Positions 36,296 through 44,741 of a stretch of 58,225 nt of DNA are shown here, piece after piece (the first letter of the stretch is position 1; every line of letters begins with the position of its first letter). Position numbers and translations under genes: made by a program. Below the pieces are notes generated by a model. That model worked only from the letters and a program-made list of their open reading frames with translations. It searched no databases and had not been told where the DNA came from. The DNA is from Tsukamurella sp. 1534 (GTDB lineage: Bacteria; Actinomycetota; Actinomycetes; Mycobacteriales; Mycobacteriaceae), in the NCBI RefSeq assembly GCF_000312385.1, contig NZ_HE997626.1, positions 812,040 through 870,264 on the forward strand, written 5' to 3'.

Positions 36296-38299
36296 TCAGG
36301 CAGCGGCGGCGACCTTGTCCGGGCGCAGCTCGTGCTCCACCCCGTCGTGCTCGCGGCCCACGTCGAAGCGGAGCAGCCGGAGGGCGTTCGCCACCACGAT
36401 CAGCGTGGAGCCCTCGTGGATGAACACGACCGGGCCCATCGGCATGCCGAGGAAGGTCACGATCACGAGGAACACCACGATCCCGAGCGCGGCGATCAGG
36501 TTCTGCCGGATGATCCGGCTGGTCCGCCGGCTCAGCCGCACCGCGAACGGCAGGCGCCCCAGGTCGTCGCTCATCAGGGCCACGTCCGCGGTATCCAGCG
36601 CGACGGCGGATCCGGCGGCGCCCATCGCGATGCCCACGTCCGCCTGCGCCATCGCGGGCGCGTCGTTCACCCCGTCGCCGACCATGGCGCACCGTCGGGC
36701 GTCCGTTCCGGACAGGCCCCGGATCTCCGTCACCTTGTCCTCGGGCAGGAGGCCGCCCAGGGCACGGTCGACGCCCACCTCGCGGCCCACGGCCTCGGCC
36801 ACCTGCTGGTGGTCGCCCGAGATCATGACGATGTCGCTCACCCCGGACTCGCGCAGCCGGCCGAGCACCTCGACGGCCTCCCGGCGGGGTGTGTCCATCA
36901 CGCCGATCACGCCGAGGAACTGCCCGGCGCGGCGCACGATCATGAGAGTCCGGCCGCCGGCCTGGAGGCGCTCGATGTCGGCGGCCACGGCACCGTCGGG
37001 CACGATCCCGGCGTCGGTGAACAGCCGCTCGTTGCCGATCTCCACCTGCTCTCCGTCGATGAGGGCGCGGACGCCGCGGCCCGTGACGGCCTGCAGGTCG
37101 GTGGCGGTGAGGACGGTCGACGTGCGGGCGGCGACGCCCTCGGCGATGGCGGTGGCCAGCGGGTGGTCCGAGAGCCGCTCGACGGCGAGGGTGGTCGAGA
37201 GCAGCTCGTCGAGCTCCACATCCGGCGCGGCGACGGTGTCCGTGACGTGCGGCTCGCCCCACGTCAGGGTGCCCGTCTTGTCGAACGCGATGGACTCCAC
37301 CCGGCCCAGCGTCTCCAGCGGCGCGCCGCCCTTGACCAGCACGCCGGCGCGGGCGGCGCGGGCCACCCCGGCCAGTACGGCCGACGGGGTGGCGAGCGCG
37401 AGGGCGCACGGGCTCGCGGCCACGAGCACCGCCATCGCGAGGTAGAAGGCGTCGGCGAACTCCTTGCCGAGCACGAACTGCCCCACCAGGTACACCCCGA
37501 TCACGAAGGCGATGACCGCGGGCACGTAGATCCGCTGGAACCGGTCGAGGAAGCGCTGGGTGGGCGATTTCGCCTGGTCGGTGGACGCGACCAGCTCGAC
37601 CACCTTGCTCAGCGTGGAGTCCTCGGCGCGGGCAACGGCGCGCACCACGAGGGCGCCCGAGCCGTTGACGGTGCCGGCGAACACCTTGTTCTCGTCGAGG
37701 GGGCGGGGGCCGTCGGCGGGCTCCTTCTCCACCGGCATGGACTCGCCGGTCACCGCGCTCTGGTCGATCGCGGAGCGACCGTCCACGACCACACCGTCGG
37801 CGCTCACCCGCGCGTTGGGGCGGATGAGGACGAGGTCGCCGACCTCGACCCGATCGATGGGCCGCTCGGCGAACTCGCCGGCCAGGGTCGACGGTCCGCC
37901 GATGTGCACCTCCGCGCTGCGCGGCGCGAGCCCGGCCAGGGCTTCGATCGATTTCGACGCCCTGGCCAGCGCGAACTCCTCAAGGGCGTGGCCGAGGCTG
38001 AACAGGAACAGCAACACGGCGCCCTCGGCGAAGCGACCGATCGACGCGGCGCCGATCGCAGCGACGAGCATGAGGAAGTCCACCTCGAACTTCCCCGCGA
38101 GGGTGGACTTCACGGCGGACCGAATGGTGAACCAGCCGCCGAAGAAGTAGGTCGCGAGGAAGAAGAACGTCGCGACGGACGGCTGCCCGAGGGCGTACTC
38201 GGCGATCATTCCGGACGCGTAGGTGACGCCGGAGGCGATGGCGAAGCCGATCTCCCAGCGCGCCGAGTGGCCGGAGTCGTGGTCGTGTTCTGCGCTCAT
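36296..38299 (-). CDS. P1B-4 type heavy-metal P-type ATPase (CtpD-like)
   Basis: 667-residue metal-exporting ATPase. The membrane metal motif is SPCALALATPSAVLAG (~295-310), not CPC; the phosphorylation site is AFDKTGTLTWGEP (~338); the last helices hold FIHEGSTLIVVANALRLL (~625-640). SPC plus HEGST defines the P1B-4 subgroup (cobalt, iron, zinc or nickel). A short His-rich N-terminus (MSAEHDHDSGHS) replaces classic metal-binding domains. ATG at 38299 is preferred over an upstream ATG at 38335, which would overlap an operator-like palindrome. Exports divalent metal from the cytoplasm. Confidence 0.92.
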   Translation of the reverse strand: MSAEHDHDSGHSARWEIGFAIASGVTYASGMIAEYALGQPSVATFFFLATYFFGGWFTIRSAVKSTLAGKFEVDFLMLVAAIGAASIGRFAEGAVLLFLFSLGHALEEFALARASKSIEALAGLAPRSAEVHIGGPSTLAGEFAERPIDRVEVGDLVLIRPNARVSADGVVVDGRSAIDQSAVTGESMPVEKEPADGPRPLDENKVFAGTVNGSGALVVRAVARAEDSTLSKVVELVASTDQAKSPTQRFLDRFQRIYVPAVIAFVIGVYLVGQFVLGKEFADAFYLAMAVLVAASPCALALATPSAVLAGVARAARAGVLVKGGAPLETLGRVESIAFDKTGTLTWGEPHVTDTVAAPDVELDELLSTTLAVERLSDHPLATAIAEGVAARTSTVLTATDLQAVTGRGVRALIDGEQVEIGNERLFTDAGIVPDGAVAADIERLQAGGRTLMIVRRAGQFLGVIGVMDTPRREAVEVLGRLRESGVSDIVMISGDHQQVAEAVGREVGVDRALGGLLPEDKVTEIRGLSGTDARRCAMVGDGVNDAPAMAQADVGIAMGAAGSAVALDTADVALMSDDLGRLPFAVRLSRRTSRIIRQNLIAALGIVVFLVIVTFLGMPMGPVVFIHEGSTLIVVANALRLLRFDVGREHDGVEHELRPDKVAAAA

Positions 38300-38315
38300 G
38301 CCACTCACGCTAGCC

Positions 38316-38341
38316 AACACATGCATTAATTGCAATATGTT
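38316..38341. promoter_or_regulatory. AT-rich imperfect palindrome, candidate metalloregulator operator
   Basis: Arms AACACAT-GCA and TGCAATATGTT are inverted with a one-base offset, in an AT-rich island upstream of the metal ATPase. Size and composition resemble ArsR/SmtB-type 12-2-12 operators. No regulator gene is adjacent. Confidence 0.45.
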
Positions 38342-38397
38342 GATTTCGACGGCCGGGATGCCCGGTAACGACCGACTCCCGTGTTACGTTCGCGGCG

Positions 38398-39435
38398 ATG
38401 AACGACGGCGACCAGCGACCCCGGCGCCGGTACCCGTGGCTCCGGCCGCTGCTCCTCGCGATCCTCGCAGCCGTTCTCGCGGTCGAGGCGGTGATCGCGT
38501 GGCCGCGACTCAGCGCCTCCTTCCGGGAACTCGGCGACATGCACTGGGGCTGGTTCGCGGCCTGCGTCCTCGCGGTGATGGTGTCGTTCGACTCCTATGC
38601 GCAGGTGTCCCGCGTGCTGCTGCAGTCGGCCGGCGTCCGCTGCAACCAGGTCCAGACGCTGGGGCTGCAGTTCGCGTCGAACTCGGTGTCGCAGTCCTTC
38701 CCGGGCGGCCAGGTGCTCGCGCCCACGCTGGTGTTCCAGCGCACGAGGCAGTGGGGCGCGACCAACGTGGTCGCGGCGTGGCAGATCGTGATGAGCGGCC
38801 TCCTCATGTCCGCGGGCCTCGCGGTGCTGGGCGTCGTGGGAACCCTTGCGGCGGGGGCGAAGACGAGTCCGTTCTCGATGGTGTTCTCCGTCGGCCTGCT
38901 GATCGTGTTCTTCGCCGCGGCGCAGTACATCTCCACGCGGCCCGACGGTTTCGAGGCCGTCGGCACGCGGGTGCTGCACATCCTCAACCGGATGCGGGGC
39001 AAGGAGGAGGACAAGGGCGTCGACAAGTGGCGGGAGACGCTGGACCAGCTCGGTTCCGTGCGGATGTCGCGCCGCACCGCCGCCACGGCCATCGCGTGGT
39101 CGCTGCTGAATTGGGTCGCGGACGTGATGTGCCTCGCATTCGCCTGTTACGCGGTGGGCGCGCATCCCGGCCTCGCCGCGTTGTGCGTCGCGTACGCGGC
39201 GTCCAAGGCGGTCAACAGCATCAGCCCCGTCCCGGGCGGTCTCGGGCTCGTGGAGCCCGCGCTGATCACGGCGCTCACCTGGGCGGGCATGCCTTTCAGC
39301 GTGGCGATCTCGGCCACCTTCATCTACCGGCTGGTCAGCTACTTCCTGGTGGTCGTGGTGGGCTGGGTGGTGTTCTTCGTCGCGTACCGGAACTCGCTGA
39401 GCTTCCGGGTGTCGCGCGATGAGGCGGATTCGTAG
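38398..39435 (+). CDS. Lysylphosphatidylglycerol-synthase-type transmembrane (flippase-like) protein
   Basis: 345-residue integral membrane protein with about eight hydrophobic segments. It carries the LPG_synthase_TM/UPF0104 hallmarks: FPGGQVLAPTLVFQRT (~100), and NSISPVPGGLGLVEPALITAL (~275-295). Proteins of this family move lipids or polyprenyl-linked molecules; there is no cytoplasmic lysyl-transferase domain. ATG at 38398, divergent from the metal ATPase by 98 bases. crtI starts 19 bases downstream, so the two are probably co-transcribed; a link to carotenoid or polyprenyl transport is only a guess. Confidence 0.85.
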   Translation: MNDGDQRPRRRYPWLRPLLLAILAAVLAVEAVIAWPRLSASFRELGDMHWGWFAACVLAVMVSFDSYAQVSRVLLQSAGVRCNQVQTLGLQFASNSVSQSFPGGQVLAPTLVFQRTRQWGATNVVAAWQIVMSGLLMSAGLAVLGVVGTLAAGAKTSPFSMVFSVGLLIVFFAAAQYISTRPDGFEAVGTRVLHILNRMRGKEEDKGVDKWRETLDQLGSVRMSRRTAATAIAWSLLNWVADVMCLAFACYAVGAHPGLAALCVAYAASKAVNSISPVPGGLGLVEPALITALTWAGMPFSVAISATFIYRLVSYFLVVVVGWVVFFVAYRNSLSFRVSRDEADS

Positions 39436-39454
39436 GCTCTCCTAGACTCGACGG

Positions 39455-40930
39455 GTGCACATCGGGATCATCGGGGCGGGACTGTCGGGCCTCTCGGCGG
39501 CGCTGCATCTGATCGGCGCGGGGCACCGCGTGACCGTCGTGGACCGGGACGGCCGCCCGGGCGGCAGAGCGGGTAGTGCGACGGTGCGCGGCGCGGACGG
39601 CCGGGAGCACCCGGTGGACCCCGGCGCCAGCGTGCTCACGATGCCGGAGCTCGCGTTCGACGCCCTCGCCGCCGGCGGCCTCCACCGCGCCGCCGCGGCG
39701 GCGGCCCTGGACCTGCTTCCGGTGCGGCCCGCGTACGCCGGCCGCTTCCCCGCCCTCCCCGGACACCCGGAGCCGAGCGTGCTGCACGTCCCGGACGACC
39801 TGGACACCCCGGAGCACGCCACGTGGCAGCGCGCGATGTTCGACGCCGCCTACCCGCGGTTCATCGCGGGCGACGCGGCGTGGGGCTCCTACGCCAACCC
39901 CCGCGACCTCGCGGCTCTGGGCCGGATCGTCCGGCTCGGAGCACTGAGTTCGATGCAGCGGCAGGTGGATCGGCGGGTCGACGACGTGCGGGCGCGGCGG
40001 ATGCTCACCTTCCAAGCGCTCTACGCCGGCGTGTCTCCCTCCGCCGCCCGCGCCGTGTACGCCGTGATCTCGCACATGGACGTGGGGCTCGGTGTCTGGT
40101 ACCCGCGTGCCGGGATGGGTCGGGTCGCCGAGGTCATGGCCGAGCAGGTCCGGCGCGCGGGCGGCGAGGTGCTGCTGGGGCACGACGTCATCGGGTTGGA
40201 CGGGCGACGGGGCCGGGTCACGGGCCTGCGGTGCCGGTCCGCCGCAGGTGCGGAGCGGCTGGCGTTCGACGGGGTGGTGGTCACGGCGGACTCGCCCGTC
40301 GCCGACCGGCTGCTGGCCCCGCTCGGTGGACGCCCGCCGCGGCGCCGCGTGCGGCACTCGCCGTCGGCGGTGGTCGTGCACCTCGACGCGGATCCGGACC
40401 TGCAGCAGCAGTGGCCCACCCGGGCGCACCACACCCTCGACTTCGGCGCGGCGTGGGAGCGGACGTTCGCCGAGATCACCGCGACGAGGGGGCGCGGGCG
40501 GCTGATGAGCGATCCGTCGTTCCTCGTCACCCGGCCGTCGGTGAGCACGGGAGAGGCCGGCCCCGTCTCCGTTCTGGCGCCCTGTCCGAACCTCGAATCC
40601 GCTGCGCTCGATTGGGATTCGATCGGCGCCGATTACGTGCGGGACTTCCTCGGCGTGCTGGCGGCGCGGGGCTACCGCGGCATCGACGCCGGGGAGGTGC
40701 TGCGCGTGGACACACCCGCCGACTGGTCCCGGCAGGGCATGTCCGCGGGCACCCCGTTCGCGGCGGCGCACACCCTGGGCCAGACGGGGCCGCTGCGCCG
40801 CCCCCAGGCGGTGCCGGGGATCGCCAACGCCGTTCTCGCGGGGTCGATGACGCACCCGGGCGTCGGCGTCCCCCCGGCCCTGATCTCCGGCCGCCTCGCC
40901 GCGGAGCGGATCGGGCGCGACGCCGGCTGA
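39455..40930 (+). CDS. crtI: Phytoene desaturase-like FAD oxidoreductase
   Basis: 491-residue CrtI-family amine-oxidase-fold flavoprotein. N-terminal FAD motif IGIIGAGLSGLSAALHLIGAGHRV and the GRPGGRAG motif (~30-36), plus the C-terminal GVGVPPALISGRLAAERI block typical of carotenoid desaturases. Desaturates phytoene stepwise toward lycopene or a related carotenoid; related members act as isomerases or ketolases, so the exact reaction is open. GTG at 39455. The matching phytoene synthase gene (46597-47415) is about 6 kb away on the other strand. Confidence 0.85.
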   Translation: MHIGIIGAGLSGLSAALHLIGAGHRVTVVDRDGRPGGRAGSATVRGADGREHPVDPGASVLTMPELAFDALAAGGLHRAAAAAALDLLPVRPAYAGRFPALPGHPEPSVLHVPDDLDTPEHATWQRAMFDAAYPRFIAGDAAWGSYANPRDLAALGRIVRLGALSSMQRQVDRRVDDVRARRMLTFQALYAGVSPSAARAVYAVISHMDVGLGVWYPRAGMGRVAEVMAEQVRRAGGEVLLGHDVIGLDGRRGRVTGLRCRSAAGAERLAFDGVVVTADSPVADRLLAPLGGRPPRRRVRHSPSAVVVHLDADPDLQQQWPTRAHHTLDFGAAWERTFAEITATRGRGRLMSDPSFLVTRPSVSTGEAGPVSVLAPCPNLESAALDWDSIGADYVRDFLGVLAARGYRGIDAGEVLRVDTPADWSRQGMSAGTPFAAAHTLGQTGPLRRPQAVPGIANAVLAGSMTHPGVGVPPALISGRLAAERIGRDAG

Positions 40931-40984
40931 GCTAGAGCCGCGGATGGATGGGCGACGCCGGAACCGCTGCGAATCCGGCCGGAT

Positions 40985-41548
40985 TCAGAGCGGGGTCGGA
41001 CGGTAGCGGAGCTCGATACTCCTGCCGTCCAGCACATGGGACTCGATGAGCTCGAGGTCGAAGTCCGCGAACTGCCGGAACACCGGGGCCGCACCGATTC
41101 GGCCGGTGATCATCGGGAACACGGTCACCTGGAGGACGTCGACGAGGCCCGCCGCCATCAGCGACCTGTTCATCGCGACGCTCCCGTGCGACCGCAGCGG
41201 CACCGAGGACTCCGCCTTCAGCCGTGTCACCAGTTCCACGGCGTCCTCGGCGACCACGCTGGTGTCCGGCCACACGGCGTTGACGTCAGCCGGATTCAGA
41301 GTCTTCGACGGGACAACGAGCGGGTGCGCACACATCCTCGCGACCCAGAGGTCCGGGTCGGACCATTCGGCCAGGATCGCCGCCATCTCCCGGTACGTGC
41401 GGGCGCCGAACACCATGAGCTGATCGGCCTCGTACTGGAGCGCGCGGTGCGCGAGTAGTTCCGGACCCTGCTTGCCCCAGTACCCCTCGACGTCGCCCGC
41501 CCCGTAGCCGTCGAGTGTCATGAACACGTCGTAGGTGTAGGTCGCCAT
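40985..41548 (-). CDS. Dihydrofolate reductase / RibD C-terminal family protein
   Basis: 187-residue protein of the RibD_C (DHFR-like) family, NADPH-binding reductases with varied substrates. Landmarks: DVFMTLDGYGAGD (~8-20), MVFGARTYREMAAIL (~45-60), VVPSKTL (~77), and SHGSVAMNRSLMAAGLVDVLQVTVFPMITG (~120-149). Separated by four bases from the upstream SRPBCC gene in an arsR-SRPBCC-RibD operon, an arrangement common in actinobacteria but without a defined function. Confidence 0.88.
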   Translation of the reverse strand: MATYTYDVFMTLDGYGAGDVEGYWGKQGPELLAHRALQYEADQLMVFGARTYREMAAILAEWSDPDLWVARMCAHPLVVPSKTLNPADVNAVWPDTSVVAEDAVELVTRLKAESSVPLRSHGSVAMNRSLMAAGLVDVLQVTVFPMITGRIGAAPVFRQFADFDLELIESHVLDGRSIELRYRPTPL

Positions 41549-41552
41549 CGCA

Positions 41553-42041
41553 CTACTCCTGCGACAGCAGGGCGTCGATCTGGTTCATCGCCTGGGTCAT
41601 GCCCTCCGCCATCCCCATCTCCATCACGCGGTCCAGCTGCTCCACGGACAGGAAGGTCGACGTCACGCTCATCGTCGTGCGCGCGCCCGCGCCGGCGATC
41701 GCGACCGTCGCCGTCGAACAGTCCGCGGGGTCGACGGGTTCGCCGTCCTCCCCGGAGAATCCGTCGCGGAAGGTGATCGCCGACGGTGCGTCGGTGGAGT
41801 CCGTCTCCCACCAGCCGTGCGCCTTCTCGCCCTCGGGGGTGGTCATGTAGTACCGCGAGGATCCGCCCGGGCGCAGTTCATGGCGGTGGAAGGTCGCGGG
41901 GTACCCGGGAGGGCCCCACCACTTCTCCAGGAGCCGCGGGTCCTCCCACAGCTGCCACACCTTCGCGGGCGAGGCGGCGAACTCCGCCTCGAGGGTGAAT
42001 GTCAGGGCGTCCCGGTCGATACCGGTGTTGAGCACGGGCAT
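41553..42041 (-). CDS. SRPBCC/AHSA1-type ligand-binding protein
   Basis: 162-residue START-like protein of the AHSA1/Aha1-N group. Typical opening FTLEAEFAASPAKVWQLWEDPRLLEKWWGPP (~14-44), central PEGEKAHGWWETDSTDAPSAITF, and C-terminal helix LDRVMEMGMAEGMTQAM (~137-153). Forms a hydrophobic ligand cavity. It is three bases from arsR, the classic ArsR/AHSA1 pair, and is probably controlled by that repressor. Confidence 0.9.
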   Translation of the reverse strand: MPVLNTGIDRDALTFTLEAEFAASPAKVWQLWEDPRLLEKWWGPPGYPATFHRHELRPGGSSRYYMTTPEGEKAHGWWETDSTDAPSAITFRDGFSGEDGEPVDPADCSTATVAIAGAGARTTMSVTSTFLSVEQLDRVMEMGMAEGMTQAMNQIDALLSQE

Positions 42042-42044
42042 GTC

Positions 42045-42455
42045 TCACTCCTCTGTTGTCGTACGTCGTGTCGTGCGTCGTGTGGTGCTGTGTTCGTCGG
42101 CCGTGGGGCCGTCCGGCTCGGCCAGCAGCGCGTCCATCCGGGCCACCCTGCCGCGCCACAGCTCCTCGTAGCCGCGCAGCAGTTCCGCCCCGCGGCTGAC
42201 GGCGGACATCTCCGCGCGCACGATCGCCTCGCGCCCGCGCCGTGATTTGCTCACGATCCCCGCCCTCTCCAGCGCCGCGACGTGCTTCTGCACCGCGGCG
42301 AAGCTCATCTCGTACCCGCGGGCGAGCTCGGAGACCGAGCGCTCGCGCTCGATCACCCGGGTCAGGATGTCCCGCCGAGTGCCATCCGCGAGGGCGTGGA
42401 AGAGGCGGTCGACCTGCTCCTGGGGCATCGCATGGACGACCGTCCCGCCCGTCAT
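42045..42455 (-). CDS. ArsR family transcriptional regulator
   Basis: 136-residue winged-helix repressor. The HTH is DRLFHALADGTRRDILTRVIE...SVSELARGYEMSFAAVQKHVAALERAGI (~17-65) with wing KSRRGREAIVRAE. Metal-binding Cys motifs are absent, so it belongs to the SRPBCC-linked, non-metal ArsR group. The C-terminus ends in a Thr/Arg low-complexity tail (TTRRTTRRTT) encoded by a repetitive CGTCGTGT tract. A perfect palindrome 73 bases upstream is its probable operator. Confidence 0.9.
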   Translation of the reverse strand: MTGGTVVHAMPQEQVDRLFHALADGTRRDILTRVIERERSVSELARGYEMSFAAVQKHVAALERAGIVSKSRRGREAIVRAEMSAVSRGAELLRGYEELWRGRVARMDALLAEPDGPTADEHSTTRRTTRRTTTEE

Positions 42456-42527
42456 CGCCGGACCTCGCCGGCCACCGCCGCCGTGCGCATCTCCACCGCT
42501 CCCCGTCCCGCGATCCCTCGCATCAAT

Positions 42528-42547
42528 CTACAACCATTTGGTTGTAG
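42528..42547. promoter_or_regulatory. ArsR operator-like palindrome
   Basis: Perfect 20-base palindrome, arms CTACAACCA and TGGTTGTAG around TT, upstream of the arsR-SRPBCC-RibD operon. The ACAACCA core resembles sites used by SRPBCC-linked ArsR repressors. Confidence 0.75.
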
Positions 42548-42641
42548 GTTACGGCGCCGAGTCGCGGATCACAAGAGGTTCTGCACCAGTGAAGGAAAGT
42601 GATAGGTTTCAAACCCGACACTCTCACCCGGGGTGGCGCCG

Positions 42642-42670
42642 ACTTGACACTGAGGTGTTCAATGTCAAGT
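42642..42670. promoter_or_regulatory. Inverted repeat overlapping the putative promoter of the diiron-enzyme operon
   Basis: Arms ACTTGACA (42642-42649) and TGTCAAGT (42663-42670) with a 13-base spacer, 23 bases upstream of the start at 42694. The left arm contains TTGACA, a perfect -35 hexamer, so a regulator bound here would overlap RNA polymerase. Confidence 0.55.
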
Positions 42671-42693
42671 ACGCAACGGAAGGAGCGGCAGCG

Positions 42694-43590
42694 ATGAGTT
42701 CGCGCGCAAAGGCTCACGAACACGAGCCCGCAGAGGTCGAGATCCACGCCCGCAACGTGACGTTCGACTGGTCGGACGTGCCCCTCGAATGGATCCCGGG
42801 CGAGCCCGTGGCCAGCGACATCATCAGCAGCATCCTGCACTCGGTGCTGCCGGAGGGCGAGCGCTGGTTCTGCGAGGTCTACACCGAGGCGCTGCCCTAT
42901 GTGAAGGACGAGAACCTCGCGCGCACCATGCGCGGATTCATCGGCCAGGAGGCCATGCACGCGGAGTCGCACGACAAGGCGCTCTCCCAGTACCTGGACC
43001 GCTGCGGCATCGACACCGAGCCCGTCGCCCGCCAGTTCGAGTACGTGTTCCGCAAGATCCTCGCGCCGCGCACCTACCGCTCGGACCGCGCGCAGTACAA
43101 CGACATGGTGCAGCGCCTGTGGCTCATCGCCGCCGTCGAGCACTACACCGCCATCCTCGGCGTGTTCGCGCTCAACAACGCCTGGGACGAGTACAACGTC
43201 GACCCGACCATGGCGGACATCTGTCGCTGGCACGGCGCCGAAGAGGTCGAGCATCGCAGCGTTGCCCACGACGTGGCGAACTACTTCGACCCCAGCTACT
43301 TCCACCGCTGCCGGGCGATGATCGTGGGCGTGGTGTTCCTCATCCTCGCGCTGCACCGGACGTCGGGATACATGCTGCGCAAGGACCCCGGCTTCAGTTA
43401 CTCGTACCCGCGGCTGTGGTGGGAGTACCTCAAGGGATCTCGCAAGAACATCCTTCCCAAGCTGCGCGACGTCATCAAGTTCACGCTGATCTACTTCAAG
43501 CCCAGCTTCGACCCCGCCTCGATCGGGTCGACGGCCCAGGCCGTGGCCTACCTCGCCACCTCCCCCGCGGCGCGGGCGGCGAACGGATGA
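42694..43590 (+). CDS. PF10118-type 'metal-dependent hydrolase', predicted diiron carboxylate protein
   Basis: 298-residue protein of the family annotated as predicted metal-dependent hydrolase (COG3687). The sequence shows a ferritin-like helical pattern: a Glu-rich helix at WFCEVYTEALPY (~58-69), an ExxH motif in GQEAMHAESHD (~84-94), AAVEHYTA (~148-155), and a second ExxH in HGAEEVEHRSVAHD (~181-194). These supply the two ExxH motifs and extra Glu residues of a diiron site. C-terminal ~80 residues include a hydrophobic segment (CRAMIVGVVFLILAL). ATG at 42694. Its stop overlaps the start of an FAD/[2Fe-2S] reductase gene, suggesting a two-component oxygenase (inference). Confidence 0.8.
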   Translation: MSSRAKAHEHEPAEVEIHARNVTFDWSDVPLEWIPGEPVASDIISSILHSVLPEGERWFCEVYTEALPYVKDENLARTMRGFIGQEAMHAESHDKALSQYLDRCGIDTEPVARQFEYVFRKILAPRTYRSDRAQYNDMVQRLWLIAAVEHYTAILGVFALNNAWDEYNVDPTMADICRWHGAEEVEHRSVAHDVANYFDPSYFHRCRAMIVGVVFLILALHRTSGYMLRKDPGFSYSYPRLWWEYLKGSRKNILPKLRDVIKFTLIYFKPSFDPASIGSTAQAVAYLATSPAARAANG

Positions 43591-44729
43591 CCGAGGACCC
43601 GTCGGAGCGCTATCCGTCCAAGTTCCGGCCGTGGGGCGAGCCCGTCACCCAGGTTCCGCCGCATCTCTACGGCAGGTGGAAGCGGGACCCGTTGCTGCGC
43701 ATCGCCAACGGCTTCTTCAGCGTGACGATCCCCGCGTTCGCCCACCTGATGCGGCCCCGCAACCTCGCGGAGCCCAGCACCAGCCGGGACCTCAAGGTTG
43801 TCGCGCGCGAGATCGTGGCACACGACAAGGACGTCGTGGCACTGACTTTCGTCTCCGCGGACGACACCCCGCTGCCTCGGTGGACCCCGGGTGCCCATCT
43901 GGACCTGCTGCTCCCGTCGGGCCGGATGCGCGAGTACTCGCTGTGCGGCGACCCCGCGGACTCCGGTAGCTACCGCATCGCCGTGCGCCGCATCCCCGAC
44001 GGTGGCGGCGGCTCGGTCGAGGTGCACGAGACGCTGCACGTCGGTGCGACGGTGACCGTCAAGGGCCCGCGCAACGGCATGCCCATGGCCGTCCCCGGGC
44101 ACGGATCCTCGGCGGAGCACCTGCGTTTCGTGGCCGGCGGCATCGGCATCACGCCGATCCTGCCAATGCTCATCGCCGCGGAGCGCCTCGGCCTGGACTG
44201 GTCGATGCTGTACACCGGCCGGTCCACCGACACCATCCCGTTCATCGAGGAGGTCGAGCGGTTCGGCGACAAGATCGAGATCCGCACCGACGACGTGCAC
44301 GGCATCCCGACGCCGGACGTACTCATCGGCGACGCGCCCGGCCCGGTCGCGCTGTACGCGTGCGGCCCCGTCCCGATGCTGGAGGCGCTGCGCGTCGGCC
44401 TCATCGGCCGCAACGACGTGGAGCTGCACTACGAGCGGTTCTCGGCCCCACCGGTCGTGGACGGGAAGCCCTTCACCGCAACGCTGTCCGAGTCCGACAT
44501 CACCGTCGACGTGGCCGCGGACGAGACGCTGCTCGCCGCGGTCCTCAAGCGCAAGCCCGACGCCGCCTACTCGTGCAAGCAGGGCTTCTGCGGGACCTGC
44601 CGGGTCACGGTGACCGACGGCCTCGTCGACCATCGCGATCAGACGCTCACGCCGTTCGAGCGGGACCAGGGCCAGATGCTGACCTGCGTGTCCCGCGCCG
44701 CCGGCGACCACCTGACCATCGACCTCTAG
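43587..44729 (+). CDS. PDR/VanB-type FAD and [2Fe-2S] oxidoreductase
   Basis: 380-residue electron-transfer reductase. After an unusual ~65-residue N-terminal extension come an FMN/FAD-binding barrel with REYSLCGDP (~114-122), an NAD-binding domain with FVAGGIGITPILPML (~182-196) and CGPVPMLEAL, and a C-terminal plant-type [2Fe-2S] domain with SCKQGFCGTC (~329-338) and LTCVSRA (~366). Same module order as phthalate dioxygenase reductase and VanB. ATG at 43587 overlaps the upstream stop (ATGA), so it is probably the dedicated reductase of the diiron protein. Confidence 0.9.
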   Translation: MTEDPSERYPSKFRPWGEPVTQVPPHLYGRWKRDPLLRIANGFFSVTIPAFAHLMRPRNLAEPSTSRDLKVVAREIVAHDKDVVALTFVSADDTPLPRWTPGAHLDLLLPSGRMREYSLCGDPADSGSYRIAVRRIPDGGGGSVEVHETLHVGATVTVKGPRNGMPMAVPGHGSSAEHLRFVAGGIGITPILPMLIAAERLGLDWSMLYTGRSTDTIPFIEEVERFGDKIEIRTDDVHGIPTPDVLIGDAPGPVALYACGPVPMLEALRVGLIGRNDVELHYERFSAPPVVDGKPFTATLSESDITVDVAADETLLAAVLKRKPDAAYSCKQGFCGTCRVTVTDGLVDHRDQTLTPFERDQGQMLTCVSRAAGDHLTIDL

Positions 44730-44741
44730 GTAAGGCCCCTC

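Noticed and set aside
40971-40986. Perfect 16-base palindrome GAATCCGGCCGGATTC at the end of the RibD-like gene
   Set aside because: No loop and overlap with the stop codon make it a poor terminator or operator; left as a coincidence or weak cruciform.
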